Shown: piece by piece, positions 26,401-35,247 of the stretch
Position numbering within the stretch: the first letter of the stretch is position 1
How the letters are laid out: the number at the start of each line of letters is the position of its first letter
NCBI GenBank assembly: GCA_963169355.1
Contig: CAUJCR010000005.1
Location: 1 to 60,600 of the forward strand
Direction of reading: 5' to 3'
DNA from: Bacteroidota bacterium
GTDB lineage: Bacteria > Bacteroidota > Bacteroidia > B-17B0 > Aurantibacillaceae
DNA: 60,600 nt
The notes under the pieces: generated by a model
The model's input: only the letters and a program-made list of their open reading frames with translations
The model's database searches: none
What the model was told of the DNA's origin: nothing
Made by a program: the position numbers and the translations under genes

Positions 26401-27365
26401 TTAAGAGTAGCAAACCTTGAGCCTGTTAAAACATTTGCAAACTGAAATTGAAAATTAGCATCAAACTTTGCAATACATCCGGTATTAAGCCCTCCTGTTC
26501 CAACTACATTATTAAGTGCTGCAGAAGGGTCTATATCTACGGTGTATTGATATATTTGGCCTAAAATCCAGATGTTTCCAATTCCATCGGTTTTTATACG
26601 AGAAAATTCAAACATATTACTTCCAATTGGAGCACGGTCGTTTGCTCCTTCAAAATCAGCAGCAGAAATAAAATTTCCATTAAAATCGTACTTAACTATT
26701 GCAAATGTTTTCCGATTTAGTGTTGTTGTAGTATCATAAAGTAAATAGGTTGTACCTATTGCAGGATCTACATCCACCGTATCATCAAAAAAACCAGCAA
26801 CAAGTAATTGTTGATTTGTTTGATCGAGTGTAATAAACTCCACGTGATTTACTGCAAATGATTCTACAGGAACTGAAATATCCGTTTGAAAAGCCCATAT
26901 TAATTGACCATTACTTGAATACTTTGCAATAAAATTACCGCTTGCAGATAAATAAAATGAAGTTCCTAAAGGATTTATATTTGTTGTATTAGTAGTAGTT
27001 CCAAACACATAAATATTGCCAGATGCATCAACTGTAACATTATGGTACAAGTCATCCGTGGTTGAACTTAGAATTATTTTCCACACTAAATTTCCTGAAG
27101 CGCCGTACTTAGCCAAACAAGCATCTGCAGTTGGAGTACCGAAACCATTATCAGTACTGGTTGCTATTGTAGTAGCCGATGTTATGTCTAAATCTTTAGT
27201 GCCTGCAAATGAACCACACAAATAAAAATTTCCATAATTATCATTTGCCACTTGCTTAACATCTATATTGTGTGAGTATTCCCATAAGAGAGAAGGTGTT
27301 TGTATTTGTGAAAACGAAGCAGTTGTGACTAGCGGCAACAAAAAGTTCAATATTACTTTTCTCAT
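23454..27365 (-). CDS. Large secreted SBBP-type repeat protein with type IX secretion sorting domain
   Basis: 1303 residues. Signal peptide MRKVILNFLLPLVTTASFSQ, then many beta-propeller-like repeats (A-x-FDANF, KYNSNGN, DASGNIYVFG, LDPSAA type) of the SBBP/beta-propeller kind, two stretches of C-D-S-I-V-S-L-N-L type found in Bacteroidota adhesins, a second propeller set, and a C-terminal T9SS type A domain (FDLYPNPTSDKLTIYD, ending KKFIKNN). It should be exported through the type IX system and shown on the surface or released. The start at 27365 is chosen for its signal peptide; an ATG at 27371 and the open frame to 27416 are alternatives. Flanked by two copies of a repeat element. Confidence 0.85.
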   Translation of the reverse strand: MRKVILNFLLPLVTTASFSQIQTPSLLWEYSHNIDVKQVANDNYGNFYLCGSFAGTKDLDITSATTIATSTDNGFGTPTADACLAKYGASGNLVWKIILSSTTDDLYHNVTVDASGNIYVFGTTTNTTNINPLGTSFYLSASGNFIAKYSSNGQLIWAFQTDISVPVESFAVNHVEFITLDQTNQQLLVAGFFDDTVDVDPAIGTTYLLYDTTTTLNRKTFAIVKYDFNGNFISAADFEGANDRAPIGSNMFEFSRIKTDGIGNIWILGQIYQYTVDIDPSAALNNVVGTGGLNTGCIAKFDANFQFQFANVLTGSRFATLNFDSQNNLLLAGDFAGTPDFDFGAGNTYLSAGPSSPDFFVAKYNQNMGFISAFTHGNTPTTFSGIYSIFADVNDNVIVQGQYDLSSTVSDFDPSVAGTYTVTGFGSFIAKYSPNDSLIAIGTINSLNGYENYMQYNSITNKLDFFGEHAANQTFDFDMTASGTFNVNHPTNMMFIARYNLNCEIGNVDTIYQTICYDDTLVIGTQTFNTSGVYPLIYNSVGGCDSIVSLNLNVIPHNVEINQTICSTQSYNFNGTILNTSGVYIDTLLNILGCDSIITLNLTVIPLNDNVTLSNYVLSSAETFINYQWYNCTTSSIINNATAKDFSVNSSADYAVILMKQGCTDTTSCIQVNYNQASSTLPSNIWGNQLSTLNVKAFTVDKNGNSYLVGYQLPLIDLDPGPSTVTPPNVINGLYILKYNPLGNLTWAKWIEPMPGESGTFTVNNVNTDTSGAIIISGGFVGIFDVDASGVVNDVYSNANSAPNSDMFMLKYNSDGTFGWFNSFGEGSKNYFTDTYIDENNNIHCVGYVQDNIDFNPGAGINYLDTYYGFIAKYNSNGNYVDGIGMDDGITVNQICLDDNNNIFVSGDYTSTRDIAPGVNNDLYIGDPYLGVSSSYVVKLDALYNPIVGMGLVSDNTIKIIDMLADNNGKLDIVGTYNTANNNFNYNGSTTSLTPYGGGGDCFLAQYNTSLELNWIRRVANSFAEDPKQIVLDSINNMFILGGYKMDIDVDGTAGTLNLTGEFSTTDTYIASYNENGYFNWGIKLGSSSNDDAVGIAIDNNANVYTCINASNTIIYNREVANQNQLFTTTTGPGAYYARYGNCNFLNNSIIVNANYLSAAEQNANYQWYDCNNAQIIIGETNKDFYPTVSGNYSVLLINGNCSITSSCESFIYTSITENQITLDSFDLYPNPTSDKLTIYDKSYNDKINHSILIYNALGEVVKTYNIEGEKSEINITGLAIGIYWLELKTNKSKIIKKFIKNN

Positions 27366-27655
27366 AATCATTAACTGAATTGTATACAAATTTACAATAA
27401 TATTTGATCTTAACAAGTTAAATTGAGTTCACTTAAAAAGTCCAACGAACATTTTTAGATAAAATAGATTCTAGGGCACTACTTTTATTTTAATAAAAGA
27501 TTTCCTACAAAAGCATAGACGTTATATAGTACCAACCTTATTAGGTTGATCTCAACAACTATAGCTCTTTTCTGTCCTCGCCTTTGATACCACTCGATTT
27601 TTACGCAACATTTTAAAATACCATGGCGCTAACCGAAATAGTATAGCGTGTAACC

Positions 27656-27681
27656 CCACGCACAGGCTTTTGAGTGCGTGG
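27656..27681. repeat. Inverted repeat with T-rich tail
   Basis: Arms CCACGCAC (27656-27663) and GTGCGTGG (27674-27681), 10-nt loop, followed by ATTTTTATTTTT. It has the form of a rightward intrinsic terminator although no gene precedes it. Confidence 0.6.
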
Positions 27682-27825
27682 ATTTTTATTTTTCGCAGAT
27701 ATGGCAGTGAGAAAATCGAAGGGTGGGCACGAGCGCTTCGTGGGGTTTTTGAATCGGCGGTTTTGTTTAACGGAGGAACGTGCGCAGAAAACAAAAATAT
27801 CCTTCCGAAAAATAAAACGGTTTTG

Positions 27826-27849
27826 GATACTTTTGGCGCCAAAAGTATC
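27826..27849. repeat. Perfect 24-bp palindrome
   Basis: Arm GATACTTTTGGC followed directly by its complement, with no loop. It lies 18 bp before copy B of the inverted-repeat element. Confidence 0.75.
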
Positions 27850-27867
27850 GTAAAAAAAATCTCTTAC

Positions 27868-27893
27868 TTTCTTTTGCCTTGAAGCAAAAGAAA
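27868..27893 (+). repeat. Inverted-repeat element, copy B
   Basis: Identical over 26 bases to 23313-23338 and in the same orientation. It lies 18 bp beyond the stop codon end of the mutB gene. Confidence 0.8.
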
Positions 27894-27911
27894 TTTATAA
27901 AAATCAAAAAA

Positions 27912-30050
27912 TTAATTTTCTAAGCTACTAATTAATTTTTCTAAAATAGAAATAGCTGATAAACTAATAATTGTTCCAGGGCCAAACACACCTGCTACGC
28001 CTGCTTTATATAAGAAGTCATAATCTTGCTGCGGAATGACACCGCCTGCAATCACTAAAATATCTTCGCGCTTGTATTTTTTTAATTCTTCAATAACCTG
28101 CGGAATGAGTGTTTTATGTCCTGCTGCTAATGATGAAACGCCTAAAATATGCACATCGTTTTCTACGGCTTGTTTTGCCGCCTCGGCTGGTGTTTGAAAC
28201 AATGGGCCAATATCTACATCAAAACCCATATCAGCAAAACTGGTTGAAATAACTTTAGCGCCGCGGTCGTGCCCATCTTGCCCCATCTTGGCAATCATAA
28301 TTCTTGGTCGGCGACCGTCTAATTCAGCAAATTTATCTGCTAATTCTTTAGCTTTCAAAAAGTGTTTATCCATACTTATTTCTTTACTATACACGCCTGC
28401 TATGCTTCTAATGTTGGCTTTATATCTTCCATATACTTCTTCCAGCGCATACGATATTTCACCCAAACTACATCTTACTCGTGCTGCATTTACTGCTAGT
28501 TCTAATAAGTTTCCTTTGCCAGTTTTAGCAGCTTGTGTTAAGGCCTCTAAAGCTTTTTTTACTTCTTCCGAGTTGCGTTCGGCTTTTAATTGTTTTAAGC
28601 GCTCTATTTGTTGTGCTCTTACTTTGGCATTATCAACATCTAAAATCTCTATCGCTGTTTTTTCATCGGTTAGGTATTCGTTTACTCCTACAATTATATC
28701 TTTTCCGCTATCAATACGGGCTTGCTTGCGTGCGGCTGCTTCTTCAATGCGCATTTTAGGAATACCTGTTTCAATGGCTTTGGCCATACCGCCCAATTGC
28801 TCTACTTCTTCAATTAATGCCCAAGCTTTATGAGCAATGTCGTGTGTTAATGTTTCTACATAATATGAACCTGCCCATGGATCCACTACTTTACAAATAT
28901 TAGTTTCTTGCTGCAAATAAATTTGTGTGTTACGAGCAATGCGTGCACTAAAATCGGTAGGTAGGGCAATGGCTTCGTCTAAAGCATTGGTATGTAAACT
29001 TTGTGTGTGTCCCATTGCCGCTGCTAGTGCTTCAATGCAAGTACGTGTTACGTTATTAAATGGGTCTTGCTCGGTTAAGCTCCATCCGCTAGTTTGACAG
29101 TGCGTGCGCAAGGCCATGCTTTTTTCGTTTTTAGGATTAAATTGTTTTACCAATTTTGCCCATAGCATACGTGCAGCGCGCATTTTTGCTATCTCCATAA
29201 AATGATTCATGCCAATGGCCCAAAAGAAAGAAAGGCGAGGTGCAAAATCATCAATATTTAATCCAGCTTTTATACCAGTGCGTATGTACTCTAATCCATC
29301 GGCTAGGGTGTAAGCAAGCTCTATGTCGGCTGTTGCGCCAGCCTCTTGCATGTGGTAACCACTAATTGAAATGGAATTAAACTTTGGCATTTTTTGAGAG
29401 GTAAACTCAAAGATGTCGGCAATAATTTTCATAGAGTGTGCGGGCGGATAGATGTAAGTATTACGCACCATAAATTCTTTAAGAATATCGTTTTGAATGG
29501 TGCCACTTAATTTCTCCATGCTTACACCTTGTTCTTCGGCAGCTACTATATAAAAAGCTAATATGGGCAACACCGCACCATTCATAGTCATACTCACACT
29601 CATTTGGTCGAGCGGAATTTGATCAAAAAGCACTTTCATATCTAAAACCGAATCAATGGCAACACCTGCTTTTCCAACATCTCCTACTACACGCTCGTGG
29701 TCGCTATCATAGCCTCTGTGTGTGGCTAAGTCAAACGCTACCGACAAGCCTTTTTGTCCTGCCGCTAAGTTACGACGATAAAAAGCATTACTTTCTTCGG
29801 CGGTACTAAATCCAGCATATTGTCGAATCGTCCACGGGTTTTGAACATACATGCTTGTGTATGGTCCTCTTAAAAAAGGTGCTAAACCTGCGCCAAACTG
29901 TAAGTGTTCAAATGCTTGTATATCCTTAGCTTGGTAAGCAGATTTTACTTCAATTTGTTCGGGCGTTACAAAAGTGTCGTGAGTTTCTTCTGTTTGCTTT
30001 GCTTGAATTTTTGGTGAAGTATAAGTAATATTTGAAAAATCTTTACGCAT
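27912..30050 (-). CDS. mutB: Methylmalonyl-CoA mutase, large (catalytic) subunit
   Basis: 712 residues, full length. TIM-barrel half with [34 protein letters not shown] and [20 protein letters not shown], then the C-terminal B12-binding domain with [11 protein letters not shown] (cobalt-ligating His near 592), GVSSLAAGH and [14 protein letters not shown]. It interconverts methylmalonyl-CoA and succinyl-CoA, linking propionate to the TCA cycle. Two bases separate it from the small-subunit gene, so the two are cotranslated. No MeaB chaperone or epimerase is encoded in this window. Confidence 0.94.
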   Translation of the reverse strand: MRKDFSNITYTSPKIQAKQTEETHDTFVTPEQIEVKSAYQAKDIQAFEHLQFGAGLAPFLRGPYTSMYVQNPWTIRQYAGFSTAEESNAFYRRNLAAGQKGLSVAFDLATHRGYDSDHERVVGDVGKAGVAIDSVLDMKVLFDQIPLDQMSVSMTMNGAVLPILAFYIVAAEEQGVSMEKLSGTIQNDILKEFMVRNTYIYPPAHSMKIIADIFEFTSQKMPKFNSISISGYHMQEAGATADIELAYTLADGLEYIRTGIKAGLNIDDFAPRLSFFWAIGMNHFMEIAKMRAARMLWAKLVKQFNPKNEKSMALRTHCQTSGWSLTEQDPFNNVTRTCIEALAAAMGHTQSLHTNALDEAIALPTDFSARIARNTQIYLQQETNICKVVDPWAGSYYVETLTHDIAHKAWALIEEVEQLGGMAKAIETGIPKMRIEEAAARKQARIDSGKDIIVGVNEYLTDEKTAIEILDVDNAKVRAQQIERLKQLKAERNSEEVKKALEALTQAAKTGKGNLLELAVNAARVRCSLGEISYALEEVYGRYKANIRSIAGVYSKEISMDKHFLKAKELADKFAELDGRRPRIMIAKMGQDGHDRGAKVISTSFADMGFDVDIGPLFQTPAEAAKQAVENDVHILGVSSLAAGHKTLIPQVIEELKKYKREDILVIAGGVIPQQDYDFLYKAGVAGVFGPGTIISLSAISILEKLISSLEN

Positions 30051-30052
30051 AG

Positions 30053-31438
30053 TTATTTTGTAACAGGTTGAACAGTTTCAATATGTGCAGCAAGTGATAA
30101 GGCACTTAATGGCTTAATGAGGCTTTTTTCAGTGTTTTGTGTTGTATTAACATGAACAGTAGTTTTGCTATTGGGGTTTAAATATTTATTAACGCCAATG
30201 ATAACAAGTTCTCCTTTTTGCGCTTTTTCTACGAGCTTTTCTTGTTGTTGTTCTACCTCGTGTTGAATAATGTTTTGTTCTAGGGCTGCAATAAAACCAC
30301 CTTTGGCCTCGTAGGTTTTAAATTGCTCAAAGGCTTTAGTAGCTAGTTGTTCGGTTAGGGTTTCAATGTAATACGAACCAGCTCCAATATCGGTTGTTTT
30401 ATTAAGATAACTTTCTTCTTTTAAGATAATTTGTTGGTTTCTAGCCATTCGAGTTGCTAAGCTTGTTTCCTCACTTTTAGATGTGGCATTAAAAGGTTCA
30501 ACATATAAATAATCGCAACCGCCAATTACCGAACTCATTGCTTGAGTAGTGCTTCTTAAAAGATTGGTATGCTCATCTTTGGGAGCTAGTGTAAGATGTG
30601 AGGTAGTGCAAGCAATTGAAATAGGCGCTTGGATGTTGTATGTTGTATGAAGAAAAGTAATTAGTTTTCGTAATGCTCTGAGTTTAGCAATTTCAGCAAA
30701 AAAATCAGTACCAATAGCAACGTGAATTTGAACGCCTTTTTCTAAGAATGAGAAGTTGCCACCTTGTTCATTAAAGTATTGTAGATATTCGTTATAATGA
30801 CTTAATATTAATGCTAATTCTGTTACTTGATGAGCACCTGTATTTTGATAAAGAGAAGCATCAATTAATAATTGATAACGATTAAATGGTACTTGACTTA
30901 CTTGTTTGATGGCATCAAAATCAGTTGATTGGTTTTGAATCCAGTTTCCTGTTTTAACAAAACGAGCCAGTACATCATAATTAATACTAAGGTTTAATTG
31001 TTTTGTGTCTAATTGTTGTTCGGTAATAAACTGATTTAATTGAGCAATAAATTCTTGAACAGGTTGTGTAACATAAAACTGAGTAGCAATAAATTCAATT
31101 TGAATGTCTTTTAATAGTTGAGCTAAATTGGTAGTTTTATTTAAATAAAAACAAAGGGCAGAGGCACCACCATTCAGCGCTTCGAGGGCTTGTTTGTTAG
31201 CTTGTAACTCGTTTTCTACCTGAATTTTCACACCAATATTCCAATCGTTATGATAAAACACAGGTTGAGCTTGTGCAGGTAAATCTTCTTTGGTATAAAA
31301 AGGTTGTATCGAAATTCCAGTATCTGCTTGCCAAGTTAATTGGTTAAAATCAATACCTTTTAAATCTTTGGCTAACTTTTCTTTCCATTGATTGACACTG
31401 GTTGGGCTAAATTCAGAAAATAATGGTTGCATGAGCAA
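30053..31438 (-). CDS. mutA: Methylmalonyl-CoA mutase, small subunit
   Basis: 461 residues. Resembles the N-terminal barrel of the large subunit in a degenerate form ([70 protein letters not shown]). It ends without a B12-binding domain, as the short form of many Bacteroidota does; long forms have about 150 more residues. It lacks the catalytic residues and stabilises the large subunit. It starts 3 bp after the DUF7935-like gene ends and is 2 bp from mutB. Confidence 0.9.
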   Translation of the reverse strand: MLMQPLFSEFSPTSVNQWKEKLAKDLKGIDFNQLTWQADTGISIQPFYTKEDLPAQAQPVFYHNDWNIGVKIQVENELQANKQALEALNGGASALCFYLNKTTNLAQLLKDIQIEFIATQFYVTQPVQEFIAQLNQFITEQQLDTKQLNLSINYDVLARFVKTGNWIQNQSTDFDAIKQVSQVPFNRYQLLIDASLYQNTGAHQVTELALILSHYNEYLQYFNEQGGNFSFLEKGVQIHVAIGTDFFAEIAKLRALRKLITFLHTTYNIQAPISIACTTSHLTLAPKDEHTNLLRSTTQAMSSVIGGCDYLYVEPFNATSKSEETSLATRMARNQQIILKEESYLNKTTDIGAGSYYIETLTEQLATKAFEQFKTYEAKGGFIAALEQNIIQHEVEQQQEKLVEKAQKGELVIIGVNKYLNPNSKTTVHVNTTQNTEKSLIKPLSALSLAAHIETVQPVTK

Positions 31439-31441
31439 GTC

Positions 31442-31966
31442 TTAAAAATTTTGAGCAATTTCTTTTTTAATATAATCTACGGCTATTTCGCAAGGTAATT
31501 TTTTACCTAAGTTTGAGCAAACACTTAAAATCATCATGGCTAATTCATTACTTGGCGCATCAGCAGGAACTTTAGTTGCCGTTAGGTTTATTAATTGTGT
31601 AATTTCTTCTTTGGCATTTTTTACCATTTCCCAAGCACCAGCCGACATATAAATTTGCTGCGACAAGTTATGTTCAAATTCAGATTTAATAGCGTTCACA
31701 AGTTCTAATTGAAGTTGTCGAGCATTCATCCCATGACGATTCACTCTTACAATTAATGTGTTAGGATTCATGCGTTCAAGATAAATAACAATGCGCTCGT
31801 AGGCTTGAAGTTTTAAAGGGGTTATTGTGCCAATATTTGTTTTCTTTAATTCATGCTCTCGGCGGTTTTTATCATTATCTAAAAATCGTTTAACTAAAAA
31901 ATAGGAGGCTGCAAATACAGCTCCAGCAGGAATTAATATTTTTAAAATTTCAACTAATGCGTTCAT
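31442..31966 (-). CDS. Membrane-anchored protein of unknown function, DUF7935-like
   Basis: 174 residues. One N-terminal membrane segment (ILIPAGAVFAASYFLVKRFL), then a helical cytoplasmic domain (YERIVIYLERMNPNTLIVRV, AGAWEMVKNAKEEITQLIN, LPCEIAVDYIKKEI). I do not recognise a catalytic motif. Proteins like this are often found beside methylmalonyl-CoA mutase genes in Bacteroidota, and here it is the first gene of that unit (gaps of 3 and 2 bp). A role in assembling or placing the mutase is only a guess. Confidence 0.7.
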   Translation of the reverse strand: MNALVEILKILIPAGAVFAASYFLVKRFLDNDKNRREHELKKTNIGTITPLKLQAYERIVIYLERMNPNTLIVRVNRHGMNARQLQLELVNAIKSEFEHNLSQQIYMSAGAWEMVKNAKEEITQLINLTATKVPADAPSNELAMMILSVCSNLGKKLPCEIAVDYIKKEIAQNF

Positions 31967-32042
31967 TATGTATGTTTTATTAGAGTGTTAAAGATACATA
32001 TCTTATGTGGATTTACATCATATATCGGTCGAAAAAATAGAA

Positions 32043-32384
32043 TTAACCGCCCGCTTTTTTAGCCTTATAATTTGCTTTTAATAAGATGTCTAGAATCTTA
32101 TCTCGGTTGTCGCCTTGTATTAAAATTTCGCCATCTTTGGCATTGCCACCTACGCCACATTTTTGTTTGAGTGTTTTCGCTAAATCATTCAAATCAGCCT
32201 CTGTGCCTATAAATCCTGAGATGCGTGTCAGTAATTTTCCGCCACCTAATCTATCTAAAAATAGTTTTAAATTTTGTTTGGCTGGTTCTAAGGTTACAGC
32301 TTCTTCTTCCTCGTTATGTTCGTAGTTAAAGTTTGGATTAGTAGAATAAACTACATTTACTCGGTTTTTATCTTTCTTACTCAT
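32043..32384 (-). CDS. SUI1/eIF1-like translation factor (YciH family)
   Basis: 113 residues, typical for the bacterial eIF1-like family. Core pattern LFLDRLGGGKLLTRISGF, DLNDLAKTLKQKCGVGGNAKDGEILIQGDNRDKILDILLK. YciH of E. coli affects start-codon discrimination and is thought to damp translation under stress. Its first four bases overlap the stop of the TPR gene upstream (32381-32384), so it is coupled to that gene. Confidence 0.88.
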   Translation of the reverse strand: MSKKDKNRVNVVYSTNPNFNYEHNEEEEAVTLEPAKQNLKLFLDRLGGGKLLTRISGFIGTEADLNDLAKTLKQKCGVGGNAKDGEILIQGDNRDKILDILLKANYKAKKAGG

Positions 32385-33466
32385 CGCTTGTTTTTAAATA
32401 AGGTAATGATTATGATAATAGGCAATAAAATATAGATAGCCATCCAAATATAATTTGCAGCATAGTTGGTTTTAGTGGGCGCTAATACCGTAGCAAGATG
32501 GTGTGTTGTGGCTAATTCTTTTGGTTGAAGGGTTGTTAAACTATCTTTCAAATGATAATGTTTTTTTAAAAACACCATGGCTTGTTTATAGTCTTGTTGT
32601 GCTTCTAATAACTGGCTTTGTTGTAAATAATAATCTGCTAAAATACTTGGTAAATTTTTGGTAGTAGCAATGTTATGTGTAAGCAACAAAAAATTACTAG
32701 CTTGGTTATAATTTTTTTGAATAAAATAAATAGATGCTAAGTTCAAATAACTATCAGCCAGTTCAATTTCATTGCCAATTAATTCTTTTTGTTTCAAACT
32801 TTCTTCAAAATAAAGTAGTGCACTATCTAGTTTATCTTGTTCTTTAAAAATGGTACCAATATTATTGTAGCAAGTGGCAGTTAGTTGTATGTCGCCTAAT
32901 TGATTGGCGTAGCCTAAGGCAGTTTTAAATTGATGTATTGAAGCATCAAATTGTTGTTGACTGAATTTTAAAGTACCAATATTTATTAAACAACGTGTTA
33001 CTTGTAACACATGATTCAGTTTGTGCGAAATTTGTAAGGATTTTAAATAAGCCTCTTCGGCGAGCTGATACTCATTCATATCGCTATACACATTTCCTAA
33101 GTTAGCTAAATTCATAGCTACACCTATTTCATCTTTTAATTGTTCGTGATGTTGAAGCGATTGTTTTAAATATAAAATAGCTTGCTCAAAATTTGATTTT
33201 TTATAATGTAATAAGCCTAATATGTTTTCGCTTTTAGCCAAATGGCGCATGCTGTTACTTTGTTTAGCAGCAACTTCGGCTTCGTTGGCAAATTGTAAAG
33301 CCACATCTAAATCTATTGTTCTTAATTCAAAAGCTTTGGTGCAAAGCTGATTAACACGTTCTGTATCGTTTTCAAGTTGTTGAAGTTGATACAACAACGA
33401 ATCGGGCGATTGCCCCATAAGCACATTAAAACAAAGTAGGAAGCTATAAAAAATGTATCTTAACAT
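32381..33466 (-). CDS. TPR-repeat protein with signal peptide and C-terminal membrane anchor
   Basis: 361 residues. Signal peptide (MLRYIFYSFLLCFNVLMGQ), then about six tetratricopeptide repeats (for example AILYLKQSLQHHEQLKDEIG, NLANLGNVYSDMNEYQLAEE, NNIGTIFKEQDKLDSALLYF), then a C-terminal hydrophobic segment (YIWMAIYILLPIIIIITLF). The form is that of the periplasmic sensor half of Bacteroidota two-component or LuxR-type proteins that has lost or never had the output domain. The -7-like TATATTTAC at 33471-33479 is very close to the ATG. Confidence 0.75.
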   Translation of the reverse strand: MLRYIFYSFLLCFNVLMGQSPDSLLYQLQQLENDTERVNQLCTKAFELRTIDLDVALQFANEAEVAAKQSNSMRHLAKSENILGLLHYKKSNFEQAILYLKQSLQHHEQLKDEIGVAMNLANLGNVYSDMNEYQLAEEAYLKSLQISHKLNHVLQVTRCLINIGTLKFSQQQFDASIHQFKTALGYANQLGDIQLTATCYNNIGTIFKEQDKLDSALLYFEESLKQKELIGNEIELADSYLNLASIYFIQKNYNQASNFLLLTHNIATTKNLPSILADYYLQQSQLLEAQQDYKQAMVFLKKHYHLKDSLTTLQPKELATTHHLATVLAPTKTNYAANYIWMAIYILLPIIIIITLFKNKR

Positions 33467-33516
33467 TAGCTGTAAATATACTTTGTTTTTCCTTATGTTT
33501 ATTATAATTTTAAGGC

Positions 33517-35238
33517 ATGATACATTATAAAGTTTACCTTAAAAAACCTCAATCGCATTACATATATATTGATTTAACGATAGATAAGATTGAGAGCAAT
33601 ACACTTGAACTACAATTACCAGCATGGCGACCAGGGCGCTATGAATTAGGTAATTTTGCAAAAAACATAAAACGTGTTGATGCCTTTGATGCAAATGGAA
33701 AAGCATTACCATATACTAAATTAACTAAAGATTTATGGCAAATAACAACTCATGGCTCCACATCTGTAAAAGTAACTTATAGTTATCATACCTCTGAAAT
33801 TAATGCTGGTAATTGCTACGCCGATGAAACTCAGTTGTATTTGAACCCTGTGCATTTATGTTTATATGTTCCACAACGTATGCACGAAGAACATATTTTA
33901 GAATTAGATATACCTGATGATTACAAGATAGCAACATCCTTAAAACAAGAAGGAAAAAAACTCACAGCCGTATCATTTGATGAGTTAGCCGATAGTCCTG
34001 TTTTAGCTTCAGCGCAATTACAGTCACAGTATTATGAAGTGAATCAAATAAAATTTTGGCTTCATTTTTTAGGAGAATGTAAACCCGATTTTGAAAAATT
34101 AAAAACGGATTTTATTAAATTTACTAAAACTCAAATTAGTTTTTGGCAGGGATTTCCAGTTAATGAGTATCATTTTTTATTTCAGGTATTACCGTATAAG
34201 TATTATCATGGCGTTGAACATCAAAAATCAACAGTTATTGCTATTGGGCCAGGTTATCATTTGAATAAAGGTAAAACCTACGAAGACATTTTGGGTGTAT
34301 CAAGTCATGAATTATTTCATACATGGAACATTAAATACATTCGCCCTGCAGAAATGTTACCTTATGATTTTACGAAAGAGAACTATGCACGCACGGGTTA
34401 TGTTTACGAAGGGTTTACAACCTATTATGGCGATGTGTTACTCTTAACAAGCGGTGTGTTTACTCAAGCTCAATATTTTGAAACCCTAGAAGAACGATTA
34501 AATAAACATTTTCATAATTACGGGCGATATAATTTATCGGTAGCACACTCTAGTTTTGAAACTTGGTTAGATGGTTATGTGGCAGGCGCTCCTTACCGCA
34601 AAACATCTATTTACGACGAAGGAAATTTAGTAGCTTTTATGTTAGATGTGTTAATTATGAAACATAGCCAACATCAAAAAGGCTTAAGAGATGTGTGTCG
34701 TTATTTGTATCAGCAATTTGGACAAAAAAATAGTGGTTATACCGAAAAAGACATTATCATATTATGCGAACAAGCTGCAGGAGTTAGTCTTCAGTCGTTT
34801 TTTGAAAATTATGTGTATGGCACTGAAGATTACGAACCACAACTGATAACTTGTTTTGAATACTTAGGATTAAGTCTCACTAAAAAAGCCTCTACGCATG
34901 TGTCCGAATCTGTATTTGGATTTAAAACAGCGGATATTGGCACTAACAAAAAGATTACTTTAATTGCGCCATATTCGCCTGCTTGGAAAGCAAATTTAAG
35001 TATAGGCGATGAAATATTAGCTGTAAATGGTTATACGCTTAAAAATGATTTTCATGAGTGGATGACTTATTTTAAAGGCACAAGTATTCAGTTAACGGTC
35101 TCGTCAAATCAACAATTGAAAACTATTGAACTACCTCTTCAAGAAAAACAACACAGTTATTTTGATACCCTTAAAATTGAGCACAAAGAAAAGTTAGAAC
35201 ACGAACACTTTAAAAAATGGATAGAATTGAATAGCTAA
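33517..35238 (+). CDS. M61-family metallopeptidase with PDZ domain (glycyl aminopeptidase type)
   Basis: 573 residues. N-terminal beta domain (LELQLPAWRPGRYELGNFAK is the family signature), catalytic domain with zinc motif HELFHTWN (first His near residue 264) and a downstream YVYEGFTTYYGD with the third ligand Glu, and a C-terminal PDZ domain (about 470-550, PAWKANLSIGDEILAVNG). M61 enzymes remove N-terminal Gly/Ala. There is no clear signal peptide, so it is probably cytoplasmic. Divergent from the TPR gene. Confidence 0.88.
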   Translation: MIHYKVYLKKPQSHYIYIDLTIDKIESNTLELQLPAWRPGRYELGNFAKNIKRVDAFDANGKALPYTKLTKDLWQITTHGSTSVKVTYSYHTSEINAGNCYADETQLYLNPVHLCLYVPQRMHEEHILELDIPDDYKIATSLKQEGKKLTAVSFDELADSPVLASAQLQSQYYEVNQIKFWLHFLGECKPDFEKLKTDFIKFTKTQISFWQGFPVNEYHFLFQVLPYKYYHGVEHQKSTVIAIGPGYHLNKGKTYEDILGVSSHELFHTWNIKYIRPAEMLPYDFTKENYARTGYVYEGFTTYYGDVLLLTSGVFTQAQYFETLEERLNKHFHNYGRYNLSVAHSSFETWLDGYVAGAPYRKTSIYDEGNLVAFMLDVLIMKHSQHQKGLRDVCRYLYQQFGQKNSGYTEKDIIILCEQAAGVSLQSFFENYVYGTEDYEPQLITCFEYLGLSLTKKASTHVSESVFGFKTADIGTNKKITLIAPYSPAWKANLSIGDEILAVNGYTLKNDFHEWMTYFKGTSIQLTVSSNQQLKTIELPLQEKQHSYFDTLKIEHKEKLEHEHFKKWIELNS

Positions 35239-35247
35239 AGTGTTTTA

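Larger units (their letters stand above)
27366..27911. other. Gene-free region, unusual composition, with three inverted repeats
   Basis: 546 bp without a convincing gene. From about 27580 to 27850 the base composition is richer in G and C than the genes around it. It contains three dyads (27656-27681, 27826-27849, 27868-27893). Two overlapping open frames on opposite strands (27552-27842 and 27670-27882) have no domain, signal or start context I can support. It looks like a copy of a dispersed non-coding repeat, perhaps old mobile-element debris. Confidence 0.5.

Noticed and set aside
27552..27882. Two overlapping small open frames on opposite strands (27552-27842 minus, 27670-27882 plus)
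   Set aside because: They cover each other in a repeat-like region, have no signal, domain or promoter; not convincing as genes.
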